Shown here: positions 31,879-37,165 of the stretch, piece after piece
How positions within the stretch are numbered: position 1 is the stretch's first letter
How the letters are laid out: each line of letters opens with the position of its first letter
From: Flavobacteriaceae bacterium
GTDB lineage: Bacteria > Bacteroidota > Bacteroidia > Flavobacteriales > Flavobacteriaceae
Length of the DNA: 37,165 nucleotides
Direction: 5' to 3'
Assembly (NCBI GenBank): GCA_022424955.1
Contig: JAKMGK010000109.1
Coordinates: forward strand, 1 to 37,165
Notes under the pieces: model-generated
Told to the model about the DNA's origin: nothing
Database searches by the model: none
Seen by the model: only the letters and a program-made list of their open reading frames with translations
Made by a program: the position numbers and the translations under genes

Positions 31879-32846
31879 TCGCTAATACCTTCTTTAATTA
31901 AATCTAAAATGTGGACAATGCCTTTGTATTGTCTGTCTTTATCCACTACTATAATATGATTAATGGATTTCTCTTCAAAAATACTTAATGCTTTGACAGC
32001 AAGAACTTCTTCTTCAAGTAGAATAGGCGAGGGGCTCATAATATCTTTTGCCACAAGCTTGTGAATATCTCTTTTTTCTTTTAGCATTCGTCGAATGTCT
32101 CCATCAGTCACAATGCCTTTTATTTGTTCGTTTTCTAAGACTACAGTTGTTCCTAACCTTTTAGTCGTTATTTCGTCCAGAACTTGATCGATAGTGGTAT
32201 CTAAGCCAACTTGTGGCTGCAAGTTTTCTGCTGCTATTTGTCCTACGGTTAGGTAGAGTTTTTTTCCTAATGCTCCTCCTGGATGATGCTTTGCAAAATC
32301 GTTGGCATTAAATTTTTTTAGTTTTAAAAGACAAACGGTTAAAGCATCTCCCATGGCTATCTGGGCAGTTGTTGAGGCGGTAGGAGCTAGATTGTTAGGA
32401 CAAGCTTCTTTTTTTACATCTGTAAGTAGGACGAAATCAGATTCTTTTGCTAAATAGCCTTCTTTATTAGCAGTTATGCTAATTAATTTATTACCGCGGT
32501 GTTTTATGTGGGGGACTAAATCTTTTATTTCTGGTGAAGTTCCACTTTTAGAGAGACATAAAACAATATCGTCTGGCTGTACAATGCCAAGATCCCCGTG
32601 AATGGCGTCTGCAGCATGCATAAATACAGCCGGAGTTCCAGTAGAGTTCATCGACGCGACTATCTTCATGGCAATGACAGCACTCTTTCCTATACCAGTA
32701 ACAATTAATCTGCCTTTATTGAGATGAATTAATTCAACGGCAAGAGAGAAATCTTCATTTAGTTGTTCTATGAGTCCTTCTAACGCCTTTGCCTCTATCA
32801 AAAGCGTTGCTTTTGCATCTTCTAAAATTTTATTTTTATCCAACAA
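31875..32846 (-). CDS. kdsD: D-arabinose-5-phosphate isomerase (KpsF/GutQ family), TTG start
   Basis: A 323-residue protein: SIS domain (about 35-190) with VTGIGKSAVIAMKIVASMNSTGTPAVFMHAADAIHGDLG and LSKSGTSPEIKDLVPHI, then two CBS domains (about 205-320) with GIVTDGDIRRML and KGIVHILDLIKEGI. It isomerises ribulose-5-phosphate to arabinose-5-phosphate, the first step of Kdo synthesis for LPS, matching lptB downstream. There is no ATG near the N-terminus before the in-frame stop at 32879; the start must be TTG at 32846 or the adjacent TTG at 32843. It is first in the kdsD-tatC-CMD-lptB operon and divergent from recQ. Confidence 0.94.
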   Translation of the reverse strand: MLDKNKILEDAKATLLIEAKALEGLIEQLNEDFSLAVELIHLNKGRLIVTGIGKSAVIAMKIVASMNSTGTPAVFMHAADAIHGDLGIVQPDDIVLCLSKSGTSPEIKDLVPHIKHRGNKLISITANKEGYLAKESDFVLLTDVKKEACPNNLAPTASTTAQIAMGDALTVCLLKLKKFNANDFAKHHPGGALGKKLYLTVGQIAAENLQPQVGLDTTIDQVLDEITTKRLGTTVVLENEQIKGIVTDGDIRRMLKEKRDIHKLVAKDIMSPSPILLEEEVLAVKALSIFEEKSINHIIVVDKDRQYKGIVHILDLIKEGISE

Positions 32847-32897
32847 TTCAAATGAGTTTATGAGGGAAATTATTTTCTAAGTGTTATATTTAGAGTA

Positions 32898-32905
32898 CAA
32901 ACTTA
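32898..32905 (-). promoter_or_regulatory. Probable -7 box of the kdsD operon
   Basis: The reverse strand reads TAAGTTTG, an exact TAnnTTTG match, 51 bp before the TTG start of kdsD. No TTTG was found at the right distance upstream, so support is partial. Confidence 0.35.
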
Positions 32906-32926
32906 AAGCATTTGATTTAAAGCATT
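32904..32926 (+). repeat. 14-bp-period direct repeat before recQ
   Basis: TTAAAGCATT occurs at 32903-32912 and again at 32917-32926, exactly 14 bp apart, with the second copy ending 1 bp before the recQ ATG. It may be a short duplication or a regulatory half-site pair. Confidence 0.4.
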
Positions 32927-32927
32927 C

Positions 32928-35114
32928 ATGTCTTCAACGCAATTATCAGAAGAATTAAAAATTTTTTTTGGGTTTTCTTCCTTTAAAGGTTTACAAGAAG
33001 AAGTAATTCAAAATGTTTTAGCAAAGGAAAACTCCTTTGTGATTATGCCCACGGGTGGGGGAAAATCTTTGTGTTACCAATTACCCGCTTTGATGCTGGA
33101 AGGAACAGCCATTGTGGTGTCTCCTTTAATCGCTTTGATGAAAAATCAAGTTGATGCGATAAGAGGGATTTCTCAAGAAGAAGGGATTGCCCATGTTTTA
33201 AATTCTTCTCTTACAAAAACCGCTACAGAACAAGTTAAAAAGGATATACGCAACGGAATAACTAAATTGTTATTTGTCGCGCCAGAATCTTTATCAAAAG
33301 AAGAAACCCTTCAGTTTTTAAAAGAATCAAAAATTTCTTTTTTGGCAGTAGACGAGGCTCATTGTATTTCTGAATGGGGCCATGACTTTAGACCAGACTA
33401 CCGCAACCTGCGTTATATGCTTCAGCAGATCGATCAAAATCTACCTGTAATTGCTTTAACAGCTACTGCCACACCAAAGGTGCAAGATGATATTATGAAG
33501 AATTTGCAAATCACAGATGCAAAAATCTTTAAATCGTCTTTTAATCGACCTAATCTTTATTATGAGGTACGATCTAAAACAGCACAAGTAGAAATTGAAA
33601 TCATTAAATTCATTAAAGAGCGAAAAGGGAAATCTGGAATTATTTACTGTTTATCAAGAAAGAAAGTAGAAGAACTGGCTCAAATACTACAGGTTAATGA
33701 TATTGATGCTATGCCTTATCACGCCGGTTTAGACGCCAAGACAAGAGCAAATAATCAAGATGCCTTTTTAAAAGAAGAATGCGATGTTGTAGTAGCTACC
33801 ATTGCATTTGGAATGGGGATCGATAAACCCGATGTTCGCTTTGTTATTCACCATGACATCCCTAAAAGTATAGAAAGTTATTACCAAGAAACTGGAAGAG
33901 CTGGGAGAGATGGGGGAGAAGGTTATTGTTTAGCCTTTTATGCTTATAAAGACATTGAGAAGCTTGAAAAGTTTATGTCTGGTAAACCGGTTGCAGAACA
34001 AGAAATTGGAATGGCCCTTTTGAATGAAATGGTCGCTTATGCAGAGACATCTATTTCGAGAAGGAAATTCATTTTGCATTATTTTGGAGAATCTTTTGAT
34101 TCAGAAAAAGGAGATCCTAACAAGATGGACGACAATGTGCGTTTCCCAAAAACAAAAGTAGAAGCAAAAGAAGAACTACTATTATTACTCAACACAATAG
34201 AACAAACTAGAGAGCAGTTTAAAGCAAAAGAGATTGTTAAAACCCTGGTTGGGCAACAAAATGCCATTATCAATAGCCACCACACGGCACAATTACCCAT
34301 TTTTGGTCAAGGGAAGCACAAGAATGAAGCTTACTGGATGGCCCTTATTCGTCAAGCGAATGTTGCTGGCTATTTAAAGAAAGATATTGAATCCTATGGC
34401 ATTATCACAAGAACTGAGGCTGGTCGTGCTTTTCAAACAGAGGCTTCTTCTTTTTTGATGACAGAAGATCACGCCTATACCGATAAGGCAAAACCCGCGG
34501 TCTCGATTCCCCGTGACACCGTTAACGATATCCCATTGAAAAAGTTATTGTTAAAACTGCGTAAAGACATTGCAGATAAAAACGAGATTCCGCCTTACAC
34601 CGTTTTTCAAGAAAACTCTATTAACGACATGACCCTTAAATATCCTATAACGTTTGAGGAAATGATTAATATACATGGTGTAGGTGAAGGGAAAGCTAAA
34701 AAATATGGGCCACAGTTCATCAATTTAATCAAACAGTATGTTGAAGAGCATAATATTTCTCGACCAGACGATTTAGTGGTAAAAAGTACTGGCGCAAATT
34801 CTGGGTTAAAGCTTTATATGATTCAAAGTGTTGATCGAAAATTACCTTTAGAAGACATCGCCTCTGCGAAAGGGATGAATATGACTGAATGTATTCACGA
34901 GATGGAAACCATTGTTTTTGCAGGAACTAAGCTTAATATTGATTATTGGATAGGCGAAATCTTAGATGAAGATCAGCAAGAAGAATTGCATGAGTATTTT
35001 ATGGAAGCAGAAAACGATACCATAGCAGAAGCCATTGAAGAATTCGAAGGAGACTATGACGAAGAAGAAATTCGACTCTACCGAATTAAATTCATCAATG
35101 AGGTAGCAAATTAA
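32928..35114 (+). CDS. recQ: ATP-dependent DNA helicase RecQ
   Basis: A 728-residue RecQ. Helicase motifs: [81 protein letters not shown], and [12 protein letters not shown]. The RecQ C-terminal region (about 360-520) lacks the four zinc cysteines of E. coli RecQ; the corresponding stretch is [27 protein letters not shown]. An HRDC domain follows (about 530-605), then an acidic C-terminal segment of about 120 residues resembling the helix-turn-helix appended to Bacteroidota RecQ. It unwinds DNA at stalled forks and in recombination. Divergent from kdsD, 81 bp apart. Confidence 0.97.
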   Translation: MSSTQLSEELKIFFGFSSFKGLQEEVIQNVLAKENSFVIMPTGGGKSLCYQLPALMLEGTAIVVSPLIALMKNQVDAIRGISQEEGIAHVLNSSLTKTATEQVKKDIRNGITKLLFVAPESLSKEETLQFLKESKISFLAVDEAHCISEWGHDFRPDYRNLRYMLQQIDQNLPVIALTATATPKVQDDIMKNLQITDAKIFKSSFNRPNLYYEVRSKTAQVEIEIIKFIKERKGKSGIIYCLSRKKVEELAQILQVNDIDAMPYHAGLDAKTRANNQDAFLKEECDVVVATIAFGMGIDKPDVRFVIHHDIPKSIESYYQETGRAGRDGGEGYCLAFYAYKDIEKLEKFMSGKPVAEQEIGMALLNEMVAYAETSISRRKFILHYFGESFDSEKGDPNKMDDNVRFPKTKVEAKEELLLLLNTIEQTREQFKAKEIVKTLVGQQNAIINSHHTAQLPIFGQGKHKNEAYWMALIRQANVAGYLKKDIESYGIITRTEAGRAFQTEASSFLMTEDHAYTDKAKPAVSIPRDTVNDIPLKKLLLKLRKDIADKNEIPPYTVFQENSINDMTLKYPITFEEMINIHGVGEGKAKKYGPQFINLIKQYVEEHNISRPDDLVVKSTGANSGLKLYMIQSVDRKLPLEDIASAKGMNMTECIHEMETIVFAGTKLNIDYWIGEILDEDQQEELHEYFMEAENDTIAEAIEEFEGDYDEEEIRLYRIKFINEVAN

Positions 35115-35130
35115 TTCAACCTTATTCCCT

Positions 35131-35138
35131 TATATTTG
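35131..35138 (+). promoter_or_regulatory. -7 box of the Cyp-FKBP gene
   Basis: TATATTTG is an exact TAnnTTTG match 19 bp before the ATG at 35158, in the 43-bp gap after recQ. A matching -33 is not evident, but the box suggests separate transcription from recQ. Confidence 0.45.
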
Positions 35139-35157
35139 CCGTCTAAAAACACGCACT

Positions 35158-36090
35158 ATGCAAGACGGACTATATGCTAAATTCTCTACTACTAAGGGAG
35201 AAATTCTTTTAACCCTAAGCTTTGACAAAACGCCAGGAACAGTAGCGAACTTTGTTGGTTTAGCTGAAGGAAGTAAAAAGAACGATGAAAAGGCAGCAGG
35301 AGAGCCTTATTACAACGGACTTAATTTTCACCGAGTAATTCCAGACTTTATGATTCAAGGGGGTTGCCCACAAGGATCGGGTATGGGAGGACCAGGCTAT
35401 CAATTCGACGATGAGTTTCATCCAGAATTGCGCCATGATAAACCTGGCGTGCTTTCTATGGCAAATGCGGGACCTGGAACTAATGGGAGTCAATTTTTTA
35501 TTACCCATACAGCGACACCTTGGTTAGACGACAAACACACGGTATTTGGTCATGTAATCGAAGGACAGAATGTTGTAGATAGTATTGCACAAGGAGATAA
35601 AGTTGATGCGCTAGAAATTATCCGTGTTGGGGCAGCAGCCGAAGCTTTTGATGCTACTGCAGCTTTTGAAACATTTGAAGCAGATAAATTGGCTAAAATT
35701 GAAGCAGCTAAAGCGGCTCAAGCAGAAGCACTTGCTAGCATAACCAAAGGATTCACTCAAACAGATAGTGGTTTATTTTATCGTTTGGATAAAGCTGGAG
35801 AGGGAGTTCAGCCTGCTAAAGGAAATAGCGTAAAAGTTCATTATAAAGGAGAATTACTCGACGGAACTGTTTTTGATTCTTCCTTCAAACGCAATCAACC
35901 CATCGAATTTAGCCTTGGCGTTGGGCAAGTTATCCCTGGTTGGGATGAAGGAATCGCTTTGTTAAACAAAGGAGCAAAAGCCACCTTAATTATCCCATCT
36001 GATTTAGCCTATGGCGCCGCAGGTGCTGGAGGGGTAATTCTTCCTAATGCAACGCTGAAGTTCGAAGTAGAATTAGTCGATTTTAAATAG
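35158..36090 (+). CDS. Dual-domain peptidyl-prolyl isomerase (cyclophilin-FKBP fusion)
   Basis: A 310-residue cytoplasmic protein without signal peptide. Residues 1-155 are a cyclophilin: [50 protein letters not shown], and [15 protein letters not shown]. An alanine-rich helical linker covers about 160-195. Residues 205-310 are an FKBP domain: [46 protein letters not shown], and [27 protein letters not shown]. Both active sites look complete. This Cyp-FKBP order is the dual-family immunophilin architecture known from Flavobacterium. It accelerates prolyl isomerisation in folding. It overlaps the convergent redoxin gene by 8 bp. Confidence 0.95.
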   Translation: MQDGLYAKFSTTKGEILLTLSFDKTPGTVANFVGLAEGSKKNDEKAAGEPYYNGLNFHRVIPDFMIQGGCPQGSGMGGPGYQFDDEFHPELRHDKPGVLSMANAGPGTNGSQFFITHTATPWLDDKHTVFGHVIEGQNVVDSIAQGDKVDALEIIRVGAAAEAFDATAAFETFEADKLAKIEAAKAAQAEALASITKGFTQTDSGLFYRLDKAGEGVQPAKGNSVKVHYKGELLDGTVFDSSFKRNQPIEFSLGVGQVIPGWDEGIALLNKGAKATLIIPSDLAYGAAGAGGVILPNATLKFEVELVDFK

Positions 36091-36667
36091 AGAAACCAGC
36101 AGGTTCATTCCCTGTTTTCCATTTTATATTGCACCCCATACTAGGATATTGATTCTCTGGTATGGGGTCTTTTTTTAGCATCGCATCAATTGCATTTTGT
36201 AGATCTTCTCCAGTAATCGGTGTATCATTTCCTGGTCTCGAAGCATCAAATCGACCGTGGTAGACTAAGGCATGCTGCGCATTTAACAGATAGAAATCTG
36301 GAGTGCAAGCTGCATCATAAGCTTTAGCGACGGTTTGCGCTTCGTCATATAAATAAGGAAACGTAAATTTTTTTTCCTGGGCCAACTTACGCATAAGATC
36401 AGGACGATCTGCGGGATAATTTTCGACATCATTGCTTGAGATGGCAATGGTGGCTACTCCCTTGCCTTTATTCTTCTTTGCTAATGCAACAAAAGCGTCT
36501 AATAAATTCACTACATAAGGACAGTGGTTACAAGTAAATACGACTAGAGTACCTTTTCCTCCCTTTAAATTAGACAATGCCCCCAGGCTGTTATCTACAA
36601 CATTGGGTAAAGAAAAGTCTGGAGCAATTGTCCCCAGCGGGAGCATATTTGATTCGACAAGTGCCAT
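36083..36667 (-). CDS. Thioredoxin-like redoxin (PRX-like1 type)
   Basis: A 194-residue AhpC/TSA-type redoxin. [19 protein letters not shown] is the usual entry of the fold, and [14 protein letters not shown] holds a CxxC centre characteristic of the thioredoxin-like PRX_like1 group. [16 protein letters not shown] and [32 protein letters not shown] follow, with a cis-Pro in TPDF. It probably reduces peroxides or disulfides in the cytoplasm; no signal peptide is seen. The 3' end overlaps the PPIase gene by 8 bp, and the start is divergent from the Mpo1-like gene by 55 bp. Confidence 0.92.
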   Translation of the reverse strand: MALVESNMLPLGTIAPDFSLPNVVDNSLGALSNLKGGKGTLVVFTCNHCPYVVNLLDAFVALAKKNKGKGVATIAISSNDVENYPADRPDLMRKLAQEKKFTFPYLYDEAQTVAKAYDAACTPDFYLLNAQHALVYHGRFDASRPGNDTPITGEDLQNAIDAMLKKDPIPENQYPSMGCNIKWKTGNEPAGFSI

Positions 36668-36710
36668 ATTTTTTTTTATTCCTTAAAATTATGTAATTTG
36701 AAATTAAATA

Positions 36711-36718
36711 TACATTTG
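36711..36718 (+). promoter_or_regulatory. -7 box just before the Mpo1-like gene
   Basis: TACATTTG, an exact TAnnTTTG match, ends only 4 bp before the ATG at 36723. Transcription from it would start at or next to the ATG, giving a leaderless or nearly leaderless mRNA. No well-spaced -33 was seen. Confidence 0.4.
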
Positions 36719-36722
36719 ACTT

Positions 36723-37165
36723 ATGAAAACTATGCAAGATTGGTTAGACGCTTATGCAGAAAGCCATCAAAACAAAACGAACAAAGCGATTCACTTTATT
36801 TGTGTTCCACTAATTGTGTTTTCTGTGGTAGGACTGTTTATGTCTATCCCGAATGGACTTTTAGTTGAATTGACTGGAGTTCAATCTAATGCTGTTGCAA
36901 ATTGGGCTGTTGTAACACTTATTCCCATTATGTTTTTTTATTTAAGACTCTCTATTAAAATGGGAATTTTAATTTTAGCCTTTTTAAGCTTGTGCATCTT
37001 TGGGAATGCTCAAATAGCAGAATTAATGCCTTTATGGCAAGCTTCACTGGGTATTTTTGTAGTTGCCTGGATTGGACAGTTTTATGGTCACAAGCTAGAA
37101 GGTGCAAAGCCTTCTTTTTTTGATGATTTAAAATTTTTACTCATCGGTCCTGCATGGATTTTAGA
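36723..37165 (+). CDS. Mpo1-like (DUF962) membrane protein (3' end cut by window edge)
   Basis: Opens at an ATG at 36723 and runs off the right edge, giving about 147 residues; it is not in the ORF track because no stop is present. MKTMQDWLDAYAESHQNKTNKAIHFICVPLIVFS contains the conserved H...N...H-x-x-x-x-P of DUF962, and GQFYGHKLEGAKPSFFDDLKFLLIGP is the family's second signature (H-x-x-E-x-x-x-P). Four hydrophobic segments are visible. In yeast Mpo1 is an iron-dependent dioxygenase of 2-hydroxy fatty acids; the bacterial role is inferred from homology only. It is divergent from the redoxin. Confidence 0.88.
   Translation, partial: MKTMQDWLDAYAESHQNKTNKAIHFICVPLIVFSVVGLFMSIPNGLLVELTGVQSNAVANWAVVTLIPIMFFYLRLSIKMGILILAFLSLCIFGNAQIAELMPLWQASLGIFVVAWIGQFYGHKLEGAKPSFFDDLKFLLIGPAWIL

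Noticed and set aside
1-37165. CRISPR arrays, tRNA or rRNA genes, insertion sequences, prophage or defence genes
   Set aside because: Looked for on both strands; no regularly spaced repeats, transposase or integrase motifs, rRNA-like stretches or tRNA cloverleaf were recognised by eye. A covariance-model scan would be needed to exclude small RNAs fully.

Overview
The window is a gene-dense, AT-rich chromosomal segment from a member of the Bacteroidota, most likely a marine or environmental Flavobacteriia. The evidence is protein content and style: a DnaJ with a half zinc-finger, a long SecA with a non-zinc tail, a stand-alone MnmD, a cyclophilin-FKBP fusion, and a DUF2795 and other small conserved proteins typical of that class. 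In addition, several intergenic regions carry the Bacteroidota -7 box TAnnTTTG. No rRNA, tRNA, CRISPR array, insertion sequence or prophage was seen. Most of the window is core housekeeping.

Layout. 1-1503 (-): small membrane protein, SRPBCC/GyrI-like anchored protein and a CrcB fluoride channel cut by the left edge. 1556-4748: MazG-like pyrophosphatase (+) overlapping ilvE (-) tail to tail, then mnmD and a TIGR01777 epimerase (+). 4824-6491 (+): grpE-dnaJ chaperone operon, followed by an intergenic region with its own promoter and terminator that could encode a small RNA. 6660-12212 (+): very tight operon mscS / NtrC-like regulator / M28 peptidase / MATE exporter / 74-aa protein / PAP2 phosphatase. 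12209-15344 (-): tight run PIG-L deacetylase / membrane protein / DUF1272 zinc protein (missed by the ORF track) / VOC protein / broken TfoX-N gene / msrA. 15380-23057: carbohydrate block with a GH15 hydrolase (-) divergent from a fused trehalose-6-phosphate synthase/phosphatase (+), a nucleotidyltransferase (+), and a GT4-HAD fusion plus a fatty acid hydroxylase family protein (-). 23087-29146 (-): secA, DUF2795, PduO-type adenosyltransferase, a 57-aa membrane ORF and lnt. 29251-36667: pssA (+), then kdsD-tatC-CMD-lptB (-), recQ (+), Cyp-FKBP (+) and a redoxin (-). 36723-37165: Mpo1-like protein (+) cut by the right edge.

How the genes fit together. Several groups serve the cell envelope: lptB and kdsD (LPS), lnt (lipoproteins), pssA (phospholipid), secA and tatC (export), PAP2 and MscS. 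A second theme is stress handling: trehalose metabolism, GrpE/DnaJ, MsrA, PPIases, the redoxin and the CMD protein. Genes are packed tightly. Four convergent pairs overlap by 4-11 bp, and many co-directional genes overlap by 1-8 bp or sit 1-12 bp apart.

I found no convincing wholly new system. The best leads are the candidate short transcript after dnaJ, the GT4-HAD fusion whose junction keeps a TGATG stop/start relic, the NtrC-like regulator lacking a DNA-binding domain, the multiply broken TfoX-N gene, and the loss of zinc-binding cysteines in DnaJ (half), RecQ and SecA.
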